NCBI RefSeq assembly: GCF_013001025.1
Contig: NZ_CP053021.1
Location: 434,001-498,000, forward strand
Direction: 5' to 3'
Source: Sphingobium yanoikuyae
GTDB lineage: Bacteria > Pseudomonadota > Alphaproteobacteria > Sphingomonadales > Sphingomonadaceae
Length of the DNA stretch: 64,000 nt
Positions within the stretch are counted from its first letter, which is position 1. Each line of letters starts with the position of its first letter. Positions 49,027 through 58,459 of this stretch are shown here, one piece after another. The notes under the pieces are model-generated. The model made no database searches and was not told the origin of the DNA. It was given only the letters and a program-made list of their open reading frames with translations. The position numbers and the translations under genes are program-made.

Positions 49027-50413
49027 GGAAGCAGGCTCCAACAGCATGTGGGGTGGCCGGTTCGCGGCCGGCCCGGCATCGATCATGCGTGAGATAAATG
49101 CCTCCATCCCCTTCGACAAGCGCTTGTGGAAACAGGATATCGCCGGGTCCAAGGCGCATGTCGCAATGCTGGCCAAGCAGGGCATCGTCGATGGCGAGGA
49201 TGCGCAGGCGATCACCGAGGGGCTGAACCGGATCGCGGCGGAATATGAAGCCAATGGCGTTCCGGTCAATCTGGACCTGGAAGATATCCACATGGTCACG
49301 GAGTCGCGGCTGGCCGAACTGATCGGCCCGGCGGCCGGCCGCCTGCACACCGCGCGCAGCCGCAACGACCAGGTGGCGACCGATTTCCGCCTGTGGGTCC
49401 GCGACGCCATGGATGAGGTGATGGCGGGCCTGGCCGGGTTGCAGCAGGCGCTGCTCGCCCGCGCCGAGGAACATGTCGATGCGGTGATGCCGGGCTTCAC
49501 CCATCTCCAGTCGGCGCAGCCGGTGACGCTGGGCCATCATCTGATGGCCTATTATGAAATGGTGCGCCGCGACCGCAGCCGCTTTGCCGATGCGCGCGTG
49601 CGGCTGGACGAATGCCCGCTGGGCGCCGCCGCGCTGGCCGGCACCGGCTTCCCGATCGATCGCCATGCCACGGCGGCGGCGCTGGGCTTTGCCAAGCCGA
49701 CCGACAACAGCCTGGACAGCGTGTCCGACCGCGACTTCGCGCTCGACTATCTGATGGCCGCGACCCAGGCGTCGCTGCATCTGTCGCGCCTGGCCGAAGA
49801 GTTCATCATCTGGGCGAGCCAGCCCTTCGGCTTCGTCAAGCTGCCCGACGCCTATTCGACCGGCAGCTCGATCATGCCGCAGAAGCGCAATCCCGACGCG
49901 GCCGAACTGGTGCGCGGCCATGCCGGCCGCATCATGGGCTGCATGAATGCGCTGTGCGTGACGATGAAGGGCCTGCCGCTCGCCTATTCCAAGGACATGC
50001 AGGACGACAAGCCGCCGGTGTTCGAGGCGCATGACCTGCTGGGCCTGTCGATCGCGGCGATGACCGGGATGATCGAGACGGTGACGTTCCGCACCGACCG
50101 GATGCGCGGGCTGGCCGAGAGCGGTTTCGCGACCGCGACGGACCTGGCCGACTGGCTGGTGCGCGAGGGCGACATTCCCTTCCGCGAGGCGCATCATATC
50201 ACCGGTCGTGCGGTGGCGGCGGCGGAGGAAGCCGGCGTGCAGTTGGCTGACCTGCCGCTCGAAACGCTCAAGGCCATCGACGCGCGTATCGACGATCGCA
50301 TCTATGCGGTATTGACGGTCGATGCGTCGGTCGCCAGCCGCAAGAGCCATGGCGGTACGGCGCCCGATCAGGTGCGCGCCCGGATTGCCGCGGCGCGCGC
50401 GACGCAGGAGTGA
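49025..50413 (+). CDS. argH: Argininosuccinate lyase
   Basis: The 462-residue enzyme cleaves argininosuccinate to arginine and fumarate, the last step of arginine synthesis. Motifs are [43 protein letters not shown], the superfamily signature [16 protein letters not shown] with catalytic Ser, and [21 protein letters not shown] lies 8 nt before ATG 49025. It heads an operon-like series with a small lipoprotein, lysA and siroheme synthase. Confidence 0.96.
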   Translation: MEAGSNSMWGGRFAAGPASIMREINASIPFDKRLWKQDIAGSKAHVAMLAKQGIVDGEDAQAITEGLNRIAAEYEANGVPVNLDLEDIHMVTESRLAELIGPAAGRLHTARSRNDQVATDFRLWVRDAMDEVMAGLAGLQQALLARAEEHVDAVMPGFTHLQSAQPVTLGHHLMAYYEMVRRDRSRFADARVRLDECPLGAAALAGTGFPIDRHATAAALGFAKPTDNSLDSVSDRDFALDYLMAATQASLHLSRLAEEFIIWASQPFGFVKLPDAYSTGSSIMPQKRNPDAAELVRGHAGRIMGCMNALCVTMKGLPLAYSKDMQDDKPPVFEAHDLLGLSIAAMTGMIETVTFRTDRMRGLAESGFATATDLADWLVREGDIPFREAHHITGRAVAAAEEAGVQLADLPLETLKAIDARIDDRIYAVLTVDASVASRKSHGGTAPDQVRARIAAARATQE

Positions 50414-50418
50414 GGCAG

Positions 50419-50685
50419 ATGGCACGGCATATCCGCAATGGGCTGATGATCGGGGCAATGGCGCTGGCGCTGGCCTCCTGTGGTGGCCGTGAATCGCTCA
50501 AACCCGTGGCGGGCCAGAAATTGCCTGCCGTGCCGGTGGGGGCGGCGACTGCGCCGACCGCCGCCGACATGATGGATCCGGGCACCCAGGCCCGCCCGGA
50601 GCGCAACGTCGAACTGCTGACCCAGTCGCGCCAGCGCGGCAATGACGAGTTCGACCTGCCACCGGAAAGCCGGCCGCAACAATAG
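50419..50685 (+). CDS. Small lipoprotein, LptM-like by position
   Basis: The 88-residue protein has a lipoprotein signal (MIGAMALALASCGG) and a short disordered mature part starting CGGRESLKPVAGQKLPAVP. Placement between argH and lysA is where alphaproteobacteria and gammaproteobacteria keep the LptM family, whose CGxKGPLxxP-like start assists LptD maturation. The motif here (CG-x4-LKP) is only partly conserved, so the name is tentative. Confidence 0.65.
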   Translation: MARHIRNGLMIGAMALALASCGGRESLKPVAGQKLPAVPVGAATAPTAADMMDPGTQARPERNVELLTQSRQRGNDEFDLPPESRPQQ

Positions 50686-50710
50686 TCCCTATTCCCGCAA
50701 GGATCAGACC

Positions 50711-51976
50711 TTGGACCATTTCGATTATGTAGACGGCACCATGCATGTGGAGCAGGTGCCGATGACGGAAATTGCGCAGCAGGTCGGCACCCCGGTCTAT
50801 GTCTATTCGACCGCGACGCTGGAACGCCATGTCGGCGTGTTCCGCGAAGGGCTGTCCCAGCTCGACAATCCGCTGATCGCCTTTGCCGTGAAGGCCAATC
50901 CCAATGCCGCCGTGCTGGCGACGCTGGCGAAGCTGGGGCTGGGTGCGGACGTGGTGTCGGGCGGCGAATTGCAGCGCGCCGTGGCGGCAGGCATTCCGGC
51001 CAACCGCATTGTCTTTTCCGGCGTCGGCAAGACCGCCGAGGAAATGAAGCTGGCGCTGGAGCTGGGCATTTTCCAGTTCAACCTGGAGAGCGAACCGGAA
51101 GCGGAAATGCTGTCGGAGGTGGCGCTGTCGATGGGGAAGAAGGCGCCGGTCGCCTATCGCATCAACCCCGATGTCGACGCCGGTACCCATGCCAAGATTT
51201 CGACCGGCAAGTCGGAAAACAAGTTCGGCATCCCCTATGACCGGGCGCTGGAAAGCTATGCCGCCGCGCGCGACCTGCCGGGCCTCGATGTCCAGGGCGT
51301 CGCCGTGCATATCGGCAGCCAGCTGACCGACCTGGCGCCGCTAGAGGCGGCCTTCGTCAAGGTCGGCGCGCTGATCAAGCAGCTGCGCGCGGCGGGCCAT
51401 GACATCCGCACCGCCGATCTGGGCGGTGGCCTGGGCGTGCCCTACGACCCGTCGCAGCCGCTGCCGCCGAGTCCGGCCGACTATGGCGCGATGGTCACGC
51501 GAGTGACGCAGGGCTGGGATGCGCGGCTGATGTTCGAGCCGGGCCGGGTGATCGTGGGCAATGCCGGCGTGCTGCTGTCGAAGGTGATCCGTGTCAAACA
51601 GGGCGCGCAGGCGCCGTTCGTGATCGTCGACGCGGCTATGAACGACCTGATGCGGCCCAGCCTCTATGACGCATGGCACGATATCCGCGCGGTGGCGCCG
51701 GACGGCAACCGGATCGCGTCGAACGTGGTCGGACCGGTGTGCGAGACCGGCGATACCTTCGCCATGGGCCGCGACATGGATGTGGTGGCGGCCGGCGACC
51801 TGCTGACCTTTATGACCGCGGGCGCCTATGGCGCGACCATGGCGGGCACCTATAACAGCCGATCGCTGACCCCCGAAGTGCTGGTGTCGGGCGACAAATG
51901 GGCCGTGGTCCGCGCGCGTCCGCCGATCGAGGCGCTGATCGCGGGCGACCATATCCCCGATTGGGTGGCTGGCTGA
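50711..51976 (+). CDS. lysA: Diaminopimelate decarboxylase
   Basis: The 421-residue alanine-racemase-fold enzyme makes L-lysine from meso-diaminopimelate. Key residues are PLP Lys61 in IAFAVKANPNAA, VVSGGELQRA, GVAVHIGSQLTDLAPL, LGGGLGVPY, EPGRVIVGNAG and active-site Cys in GPVCETGDTF. The start is TTG 50711 with AAGGA 7 nt upstream; it gives the usual (M)DHFDYVDG N-terminus. Its stop overlaps the next ATG (TGATG). Confidence 0.95.
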   Translation: MDHFDYVDGTMHVEQVPMTEIAQQVGTPVYVYSTATLERHVGVFREGLSQLDNPLIAFAVKANPNAAVLATLAKLGLGADVVSGGELQRAVAAGIPANRIVFSGVGKTAEEMKLALELGIFQFNLESEPEAEMLSEVALSMGKKAPVAYRINPDVDAGTHAKISTGKSENKFGIPYDRALESYAAARDLPGLDVQGVAVHIGSQLTDLAPLEAAFVKVGALIKQLRAAGHDIRTADLGGGLGVPYDPSQPLPPSPADYGAMVTRVTQGWDARLMFEPGRVIVGNAGVLLSKVIRVKQGAQAPFVIVDAAMNDLMRPSLYDAWHDIRAVAPDGNRIASNVVGPVCETGDTFAMGRDMDVVAAGDLLTFMTAGAYGATMAGTYNSRSLTPEVLVSGDKWAVVRARPPIEALIAGDHIPDWVAG

Positions 51977-52734
51977 TGCACAGCCTGCCCGTCTTTCTGC
52001 GGCTGGAGGGGCGGGCGGTCATCCTGACCGGACAGGGCGAGGCGGCCGATGCCAAGCGCCGGCTGCTGGAGCGCGCCGGCGCGCGCATCGTCGGCGAGGA
52101 TGATGCGGATGCACGGGTCGCAATCGTGTCGGATGGCGACGCGGCGGTCGTGGCGCGACTGCGCGCGCGCGGCGTGCTGGTCAATGCGACCGACAAGCCG
52201 GACCTGTGCGATTTCACCCTGCCGGCGATCGTCGATCGCGATCCGGTGCTGATCGCGATCGGCACGGGTGGGGCGTCGGCGGGACTGGCGGCGGCGCTGC
52301 GGCAGCGGATCGAGGCCTTGTTGCCGAGCGGGCTGGGCGATCTGGCGCGGGCGCTGTTCGCGGCGCGGGGGCGGTTGCGCGACCTGTGGCCCGATGCGGG
52401 CGCGCGGCGGCAGGCAATCGGCAAGGCGCTGGCGCCGGGCGGGGCGATTGATCCGCTAGGGTTTGATCCGGATGTCGATGTGTGGCTGGCGGAGGGCCTG
52501 GAGGCGGACAATAGCGCGCTATATCTTGTCCGGCTGTCGTCGGCCGATCCCGATGATCTGAGCGTGCGCGATGCGCGGATGCTGGCGCTGGCCGACCGGG
52601 TCTATCATGATGGGTCGGTGGCGCCGGCGATATTGGACCGGGCGCGGGCGGATGCCGAGCGGATCGCGGCGAATGGTCCGCCCGAACGGCTTGGCGCTGG
52701 CCTCAGTCTATGGGTCAGTTCTGCCGCGCGCTGA
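51976..52734 (+). CDS. Siroheme synthase, CysG N-terminal type (precorrin-2 dehydrogenase/ferrochelatase)
   Basis: The 252-residue protein matches CysG-B/Met8p-like enzymes: VFLRLEGRAVILTGQGEAAD with the NAD-binding Gly-rich turn, RLLERAGA, VNATDKPDLCDFTLPAIVDR, and IAIGTGGASAGLAAALRQRI. It lacks the SAM methyltransferase half of full CysG. Residues ~150-252 are divergent. It converts precorrin-2 to sirohydrochlorin or siroheme, cofactor of sulfite and nitrite reductases. It is translationally coupled to lysA. Confidence 0.85.
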   Translation: MHSLPVFLRLEGRAVILTGQGEAADAKRRLLERAGARIVGEDDADARVAIVSDGDAAVVARLRARGVLVNATDKPDLCDFTLPAIVDRDPVLIAIGTGGASAGLAAALRQRIEALLPSGLGDLARALFAARGRLRDLWPDAGARRQAIGKALAPGGAIDPLGFDPDVDVWLAEGLEADNSALYLVRLSSADPDDLSVRDARMLALADRVYHDGSVAPAILDRARADAERIAANGPPERLGAGLSLWVSSAAR

Positions 52735-53338
52735 GGCGGGCGACTTCATCTTGCAAGGCCTGGATCGAGGAGACGAGGCGGGCGCGGTCGAGCTGCATTT
52801 CCTGCAGGGCGTCACGGGTTTCGCCCAGTTCCACGGCGCGGCGGGCGATGCGGGCGTCGAGCTCGGCATTGTGCCGGCTGAGCATGCCGAGCCGTTCGGC
52901 GCGGGCGCACAGATGGCGCAGCCGCGCATCGAGCAGGTCGAAATCGAATGGCTTGACGATATGGTCGTCGGCGCCGGCCTCCAGCACTTCGACGGCGGAC
53001 TGGCTGTCGATGCGACCGGTCAGCATGACGATGCAGGCATGGGGGGCGAGCGCGGTGGCGCGAATGCGCTTCATCGTCGCCACGGCGGGTAGCATCAGCA
53101 GGTCCATGTCGATCAGGATCAGGTCGACCGGACGCGTGACCAGCAGGTTGAGAGCGATGAAGCCGTTTTCGGCCAGCACCACGTCATAGTTAAGCCGCGA
53201 CAGGCGGCGAGCGATGACGGCGCGGGCGGTCGCATTCTCGTCGATCAGCAGCACGCGCAGCCGGCGCGAGGCTGTGGCCCCGCTTTCCGGCTGCTGCGCG
53301 ACGATCTGATGAAGGGGCTTGCGCTTGAAAAACGGCAT
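52715..53338 (-). CDS. Response regulator with C-terminal coiled coil
   Basis: The 207-residue protein has a receiver domain (~27-145; RVLLIDENATARAVIARRLS, LILIDMDLLM with phospho-Asp, IVMLTG, DDHIVKPFDFDLL) and a long coiled coil (~150-200; LDARIARRAVELGETRDALQ). No output domain is present, so it may act by protein-protein contact. One acidic residue of the usual DD pair reads DE. It converges on and overlaps the siroheme synthase gene by 20 bp. Confidence 0.85.
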   Translation of the reverse strand: MPFFKRKPLHQIVAQQPESGATASRRLRVLLIDENATARAVIARRLSRLNYDVVLAENGFIALNLLVTRPVDLILIDMDLLMLPAVATMKRIRATALAPHACIVMLTGRIDSQSAVEVLEAGADDHIVKPFDFDLLDARLRHLCARAERLGMLSRHNAELDARIARRAVELGETRDALQEMQLDRARLVSSIQALQDEVARLSARQN

Positions 53339-53390
53339 TGGATAGCAACTCCTGCGATCGGCAGGATAGAAGCTGGCGGCAAAGAAATGG

Positions 53391-54044
53391 TTAACGCGCC
53401 ATGCCTTCTGCGCCATAGGCGCGCAGGAAGATGTCGACGGCGAAGGCGGCGTCGCTTTCCATCTGTTGCGGCGTGACCCGTTCGATCTGGCTGAGTAGCA
53501 GCAATTCATGGCAGCCCGATGTCGTCAGGCGCATCAGCACGCGGGCGGCCTTGTCGGGATCGTCGCGGCGCAACTGGCCGCGGTCCATCGCCCCTTCGAG
53601 GAAACGGGCGAGCAGCATGCGGGTATGGCTGGGCGCCATTTCATAGAAGATGCGGCTCATTTCCGGGAAACGGCCACCTTCCGACGCGATCAGCCGGTGC
53701 AGGGCGATCGCTTCGGGCGATGTCACCTTTTCGAGCAGGCTGAGCGCGGTGCGATGCAGCGTCGAGGCGAGGTCGCCGCCGGGGTCCAATATTTCCGAAA
53801 GCCGCGCGCGATAGGTGCTGGTCGCATTTTCGAGAACCGCGCGAAACAATTCCTCCTTGGAAGGGAAATGATTCCACAACGTGCCCTTCGACCCGCCCAA
53901 TATGGCGGCGATGGCTGACATGCTGGTCGCGGCATAGCCATTTTCCAGAAAATGCCGGGCAGCCACCTCCAATATCGTCTGGCGCCGGTCGAGGCGGCGG
54001 GCCTCCCGACGACTGGGGGCTAAAGCTTTTTCTGAGCATGTCAT
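53391..54044 (-). CDS. TetR/AcrR-family repressor of the adjacent efflux operon
   Basis: The 217-residue protein has an N-terminal TetR HTH (RRQTILEVAARHFLENGYAA, TSMSAIAAILGGSKGTLWNH, FPSKEELF) and a C-terminal ligand domain of the AcrR_C type. It is divergent from the tripartite efflux genes, with a 20-bp dyad between them starting 4 bp from its own ATG, so it should repress both itself and the pump. No Shine-Dalgarno fits before ATG 54044; translation may be leaderless. Confidence 0.9.
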   Translation of the reverse strand: MTCSEKALAPSRREARRLDRRQTILEVAARHFLENGYAATSMSAIAAILGGSKGTLWNHFPSKEELFRAVLENATSTYRARLSEILDPGGDLASTLHRTALSLLEKVTSPEAIALHRLIASEGGRFPEMSRIFYEMAPSHTRMLLARFLEGAMDRGQLRRDDPDKAARVLMRLTTSGCHELLLLSQIERVTPQQMESDAAFAVDIFLRAYGAEGMAR

Positions 54045-54047
54045 ATA

Positions 54048-54067
54048 AGCGTACCATAGAGTACGCT
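54048..54067. promoter_or_regulatory. TetR operator, AGCGTAC-N6-GTACGCT
   Basis: The perfect dyad AGCGTAC (54048-54054), CATAGA, GTACGCT (54061-54067) lies in the divergent promoter region. A TTGACA (-35-like) follows at 54075-54080 in the direction of the efflux operon. Confidence 0.8.
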
Positions 54068-54134
54068 ATTTATATTGACAAGGGTGGTATGGCGGGGCAA
54101 AGGCGATTTTCATACTGGATGGTACGGTTTGGAT

Positions 54135-55649
54135 ATGTCCGTGAGTCGCATCAGTTTTTCCATTCGCACCGGCGGTATTGCAGTGACAGCGCTGCTTCTG
54201 GCCGGCTGTGCTTCAATACCTGATCTGGGCGACAAGCCCGAGATTCGTGCGCCGCAGAGCGTGGAGGCGGGGCGCAGCCTGAGCGCCGACACGGTTGCCT
54301 GGCCTAGCGAGAATTGGTGGAGCGCCTATGGCGATCCGCAGCTGACATCGCTGATCGAGGAGGGGCTGCGCAATTCGCCCGACATGGCGGTGGCGCTGGC
54401 GCGCTTCCGCCAGGCGACGGCGATGGCCCAGCAATCGGGCGCGGCGCTGCTGCCCACGGTCGACGCCACGGCCAATGCCGGCGTGACCAAGCAGAGCTAT
54501 AATATGGGCATGCCCAAGGATTTCGTGCCGCAGGGCTGGCTGGGCACCGGCAAGGTCGGGCTGGACTTTGGTCTGGACATCGACCTGTGGGGCAAGAACC
54601 GGGCGTCGTTGGCGGCAGCCACGTCGGAGGCCCGCGCGGCCGAGATCGACGCGCAGCAGGCACGCCTGGCGCTGACCACCGCGATCGCCGATGCCTATGC
54701 CGACCTGGCCCGCCTCTATGACGAGGCGGAAATCCAGGAGCGGACGCTGGAAATCCGCACGGCCAGCCAGAAGCTGGTCGCCGACCGCCGGCAGAATGGC
54801 CTGGAAACGCGCGGCAGCGTGCGCCAGGCCGACGCCACCGTGTCCTCGGCCAAGGCGCAACTGGCGGCCGCCCGCGTGGCGATCGAACTGCGCCAGCATC
54901 AGATCGCCGCGCTGATCGGCGCCGGGCCGGACCGTGGCCTGGCGATGACCCGGCCGCAGATCGGCCAGTTGGCGCCACTGGGCCTGCCGGCGGACGTCAC
55001 CACCAATCTGGTGGCGCGTCGTCCCGACGTCGCCGCCGCGCTGGCCCGGACGCAGGCTGCTGCCAGCCGGATCAAGGTGGCGCGAGCATCCTTCTATCCG
55101 GCGGTGAGCCTGAGCGCCCTGATCGGCGTCCAGTCGCTGGGGTATGAAACGCTGTTCACCGGCACCGGTGCTTCGGGCGGGTCGACGTCCTTTGCGGACA
55201 ATCTGTTCAAGAAGGATTCGCTGTTCGGCAGCGCCGGCCCGGCGATCAGCCTGCCGATCTTCCATGGCGGGCAGTTGCGCGGCCAGTATCGCGGCGCGCG
55301 CGCGACCTATGACGAGGCGGTCGCCAGCTATGACAAGACGGTGCTGGGCGCCTATCAGGACGTCGCCGACGCCGTGACCAGCCGCCGGACGCTGGACCAG
55401 CGGCTGACCGACGCCAAGGCGGCGCTGGCCGCGTCGCAGGATGCCTATGGCGTCGCCCAGCAACGCTACAAGGGCGGGCTTTCCACCTATCTCGACGTGC
55501 TGAACGTCGAAGACCAGCTGCTCGCGGCGCGTCAGTCCGTCGCGCAGCTGGAAGCGAGCGCCTTCTCTCTCGATATTGCCCTCATTCGCGCGCTCGGCGG
55601 CGGCTTTGCCGCGAGCGACGCTCAGTCCAAGGATCGACCCAATGGCTGA
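54135..55649 (+). CDS. Outer-membrane efflux lipoprotein (NodT/OprM family)
   Basis: The 504-residue TolC-like protein has a lipoprotein signal (GIAVTALLLAGCASIPDLGD), two outer-membrane-efflux repeats with WWSAYGDPQLTSLIEEGLRN near residue 60, long helical stretches and YKGGLSTYLDVLNVEDQLLA near the C-terminus, where the second repeat ends. It provides the outer channel for the EmrA/EmrB-type genes that follow. It overlaps the next gene by 8 bp. Confidence 0.92.
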   Translation: MSVSRISFSIRTGGIAVTALLLAGCASIPDLGDKPEIRAPQSVEAGRSLSADTVAWPSENWWSAYGDPQLTSLIEEGLRNSPDMAVALARFRQATAMAQQSGAALLPTVDATANAGVTKQSYNMGMPKDFVPQGWLGTGKVGLDFGLDIDLWGKNRASLAAATSEARAAEIDAQQARLALTTAIADAYADLARLYDEAEIQERTLEIRTASQKLVADRRQNGLETRGSVRQADATVSSAKAQLAAARVAIELRQHQIAALIGAGPDRGLAMTRPQIGQLAPLGLPADVTTNLVARRPDVAAALARTQAAASRIKVARASFYPAVSLSALIGVQSLGYETLFTGTGASGGSTSFADNLFKKDSLFGSAGPAISLPIFHGGQLRGQYRGARATYDEAVASYDKTVLGAYQDVADAVTSRRTLDQRLTDAKAALAASQDAYGVAQQRYKGGLSTYLDVLNVEDQLLAARQSVAQLEASAFSLDIALIRALGGGFAASDAQSKDRPNG

Positions 55650-56778
55650 TGCCGCCACCGAAACTTCCCCCGAACTGGCCGAGCAGCGCGGCAATGCCCG
55701 CAAGACCTGGCTGACCCGTCTGGCGATCGCCGTGCTGGTGGTCGGTGTCCTGTGGGCGGCCTGGTATTTCCTGATCGGCCGCAACCATGTCAGCACCGAC
55801 AATGCCTATGTGAATGCGGAGGTCGCCCAGGTGACCCCCTTGCTGTCGGCGCAGGCGATCGAGGTCAACGTCACCGACACCCAGACTGTGAAGCGTGGCG
55901 ACATCCTGGTGAAGCTGGACCCGACCGATGCGCAGATCGCGCTGCAGCAGGCCGAGGCCGATCTGGCCGATGCCCGTCGCCGCTTCCGCCAGACCAGCGC
56001 GACCAGCGGTTCGCTGTCGGCGCAGGTCGAGGCGCGTGGCGCTGACATCGTCCAGGCCCGTGCCCAGCTGGCGACCGCGCAGGCCGATTTCGACAAGGCC
56101 CGCATCGACCTGCAGCGTCGCGAGGCGCTGGTCGCGGGCGGCGCGGTTTCGGGTGACGAAGTCACCGCGGCGCGCAAATCCTATGCCGCTGCCAAGGCGG
56201 CGCTGGATCTGGCCCGTGCCGGTGTCGAGACCGCGCAGGCGACCCGCAATGCCGCGACCGGCCAGCTGGCCGCCAACGACGCGCTGATCCGCGGTTCGAC
56301 CGAGGAAAGTGATCCCGCGGTGATGGTTGCCAAGGCGAAGCTGGAAGACGCCAAGCTGGACCTGGAACGCACGATCATCCGTGCGCCGATCGACGGCGTG
56401 GTGACCAAGCGTGCGGTCCAGATCGGCCAGCGCGTGGCGCAGGGCAGCCCGATCATGAGCATCGTCCCGCTGTCGCAGGTCTATGTCGACGCCAATTTCA
56501 AGGAACGCCAGCTGCGCCATGTGAAGGTGGGCATGCCCGCCACGGTGGTGGCCGACATCTATGGCGGCGACGTCGTCTATCATGGCAAGGTCGTGGGCTT
56601 CTCCGGCGGCACCGGTTCGTCGCTGTCGCTGATCCCGGCGCAGAACGCGACTGGCAACTGGATCAAGGTGGTCCAGCGCCTGCCGGTGCGCATCGCGCTC
56701 GACCCCAAGGAACTGGCAGAGCATCCGCTGCGCGTGGGCTTGTCCACCGAAGTCGAGATCGATCTGGCCGGCAAGTAA
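55642..56778 (+). CDS. Periplasmic adaptor, EmrA family
   Basis: The 378-residue membrane-fusion protein has one N-terminal membrane segment (LTRLAIAVLVVGVLWAAWYF), VSTDNAYVNAEVAQVTPLLS typical of EmrA/HlyD, a long alpha-hairpin (~95-230), and a lipoyl/beta-barrel part (TIIRAPIDGVVTKRAVQIGQ, VYVDANFKERQL). It links the inner-membrane MFS pump to the outer channel. AAGGA lies 8 nt upstream. Confidence 0.93.
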   Translation: MADAATETSPELAEQRGNARKTWLTRLAIAVLVVGVLWAAWYFLIGRNHVSTDNAYVNAEVAQVTPLLSAQAIEVNVTDTQTVKRGDILVKLDPTDAQIALQQAEADLADARRRFRQTSATSGSLSAQVEARGADIVQARAQLATAQADFDKARIDLQRREALVAGGAVSGDEVTAARKSYAAAKAALDLARAGVETAQATRNAATGQLAANDALIRGSTEESDPAVMVAKAKLEDAKLDLERTIIRAPIDGVVTKRAVQIGQRVAQGSPIMSIVPLSQVYVDANFKERQLRHVKVGMPATVVADIYGGDVVYHGKVVGFSGGTGSSLSLIPAQNATGNWIKVVQRLPVRIALDPKELAEHPLRVGLSTEVEIDLAGK

Positions 56779-56790
56779 GGGAGCGAGCGC

Positions 56791-58317
56791 GTGAGCGGTC
56801 CCGAAACCTTCAATCTGCTCTCGCCGCGCACCCGCACGCTTGCCGGGCTGGTGCTGGCGCTGAGCAACTTCATGGTCGTGCTCGACCTGACCATCGCCAA
56901 TGTCTCGGTGCCGCATATCGCTGGCAATCTGGGCATCTCCGGCGACCAGGGCACCTGGATCATCACATCCTATGCGGTGGCGGAGGCGATCTGCGTGCCG
57001 CTGACCGGCTGGCTGGCGCTGCGTTTCGGCGTGGTGCGGACCTTCATCTGGGCGATGATCGGCTTCGGCTTCTTCTCGATGATGTGCGGCCTGTCGACCA
57101 CGCTGGGCATGATCGTGGCCGCGCGCCTGGGCCAGGGCATCTGCGGCGGGCCGATCATGCCGATGTCGCAGACGTTGTTGCTGCGCATATTCCCGCCGGA
57201 AATGCGGCCGCGTGCCATGGGCCTGTGGGCGATGACGACGCTGCTGGGGCCGGCCATGGGGCCGATCGTCGGCGGCTATATCAGCGACAATTGGAGCTGG
57301 CACTGGATCTTCTTCATCAACCTGCCGATCGCGGCGCTGTGCGTGTTCGCGGCGATGGCGATGCTGCGGCCGGTGGAGACCGATACGGCGCACCAGCCGA
57401 TCGACAAGATCGGCCTGTGCCTGCTGATCTTCTGGATCGGCTGCCTGCAGGTGATGCTGGACATCGGTCGCGACCATGACTGGTTCTCCGACCCGCTGAT
57501 CCTGACGCTCGCCATCCTGGCCGGCATCGGCTTCATCGTCTTCATCATCTGGGAACTGACCGAGGAGCATCCGATCGTCGACCTGCGGGTGTTCCGGCAT
57601 ATCGGCTTCTCATCGGGCGTCTTCACGCTGGCTTTGGCCTTCGGCGCCTATTTCTCCAGCATCGTGGTCATCCCGCAATGGCTGCAGATGTCGATGGGCT
57701 ATACCGCGACCTGGTCGGGCATCGTCACCGCCTTCACGGCGATGGCGGCGGTGATGAGCGCGCCGTTCGCGGCCCGCTTCACCGGCAAGGTCGATCCGCG
57801 CATCATGATTTCGGGCGCGGTCTTCTGGCTGGGCTGCATGACCTTGTGGCGGGCGCACTGGACCAGCGGCATCGACTTTTTCGGGCTGGCGCTGCCGCAG
57901 TTTGTGCAGGGCTTCGCCATGCCCTTCTTCATGATCCCGTTGACGACGCTGACCCTGGGGTCGGTGCCGCCGAGCGAGACCGCGTCGGCCGCCGGCCTGC
58001 AGAATTTCCTGCGGACCATGGCGATCGCGATCGCGACGTCGCTGGTGCTGACCGGGTGGAGCGACAGCCAGCGCGTGTCGCGCAACGAACTGGCCGGCGC
58101 CCTGCAGCCCGATGATGCGCAGCGCGCGCTGTCGGGCATGGGGATGACGACCGAGCAGATCCGCCAGACCATATCCAATCTGGTGGAGCAGGAGGCGATC
58201 GCCATTTCGGTCGACTATGTCTTCTTCATCTCCGCGCTGGTGCTGTTTGCGGCGGCGGTGATCGTCTGGCTGGCGCCCAAGCCCAGCGGGCCGGTGGACA
58301 CGTCGGCCGCGCACTGA
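56791..58317 (+). CDS. MFS multidrug transporter, EmrB/DHA2 family
   Basis: The 508-residue, 14-helix DHA2 transporter has NFMVVLDLTIANVSVPHIAG (motif D1), LGQGICGGPIMPMSQTLLLR, LLGPAMGPIVGGYI (motif C of antiporters) and WHWIFFINLPIA. It should expel hydrophobic compounds with EmrA and the outer-membrane protein. GTG start at 56791 has AAGGGAG 7 nt upstream. It is the last gene of the operon, followed by a terminator. Confidence 0.94.
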   Translation: MSGPETFNLLSPRTRTLAGLVLALSNFMVVLDLTIANVSVPHIAGNLGISGDQGTWIITSYAVAEAICVPLTGWLALRFGVVRTFIWAMIGFGFFSMMCGLSTTLGMIVAARLGQGICGGPIMPMSQTLLLRIFPPEMRPRAMGLWAMTTLLGPAMGPIVGGYISDNWSWHWIFFINLPIAALCVFAAMAMLRPVETDTAHQPIDKIGLCLLIFWIGCLQVMLDIGRDHDWFSDPLILTLAILAGIGFIVFIIWELTEEHPIVDLRVFRHIGFSSGVFTLALAFGAYFSSIVVIPQWLQMSMGYTATWSGIVTAFTAMAAVMSAPFAARFTGKVDPRIMISGAVFWLGCMTLWRAHWTSGIDFFGLALPQFVQGFAMPFFMIPLTTLTLGSVPPSETASAAGLQNFLRTMAIAIATSLVLTGWSDSQRVSRNELAGALQPDDAQRALSGMGMTTEQIRQTISNLVEQEAIAISVDYVFFISALVLFAAAVIVWLAPKPSGPVDTSAAH

Positions 58318-58342
58318 TCGGCACTGTCGAGACCAAGAAAAA

Positions 58343-58375
58343 GCCTCCCGTTGCTGGTGCAGCGGGAGGCTTTTT
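58343..58375. terminator. Terminator of the efflux operon
   Basis: Stem GCCTCCCG/CGGGAGGC with a 12-nt partly paired loop, preceded by AAAAA and followed by TTTTT, so it can work in both directions. Confidence 0.85.
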
Positions 58376-58398
58376 CATTTTGGTGCGCTGATGCCTCA

Positions 58399-58458
58399 GA
58401 GTCTGTTTGAAAAATCGCGAAAGATCGATTTTTCGTCACCGGCTTTCTCAAACGGTCT
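58399..58458. repeat. Nested hairpin repeat after the APC permease gene
   Basis: Inner perfect stem GAAAAATCG/CGATTTTTC (58409-58417 with 58426-58434) and outer GTTTGA/TCAAAC (58405-58410 with 58448-58453), extended imperfectly to AGAG/CTCT. It ends next to the permease stop and may serve as its terminator; the form suggests a dispersed intergenic repeat. Confidence 0.55.
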
Positions 58459-58459
58459 C

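Noticed and set aside
55582..57600. A 672-codon frame antisense to emrA/emrB
   Set aside because: Composition is that of a high-GC shadow (His, Arg, Gln, Asp-rich); the sense genes have complete family motifs.
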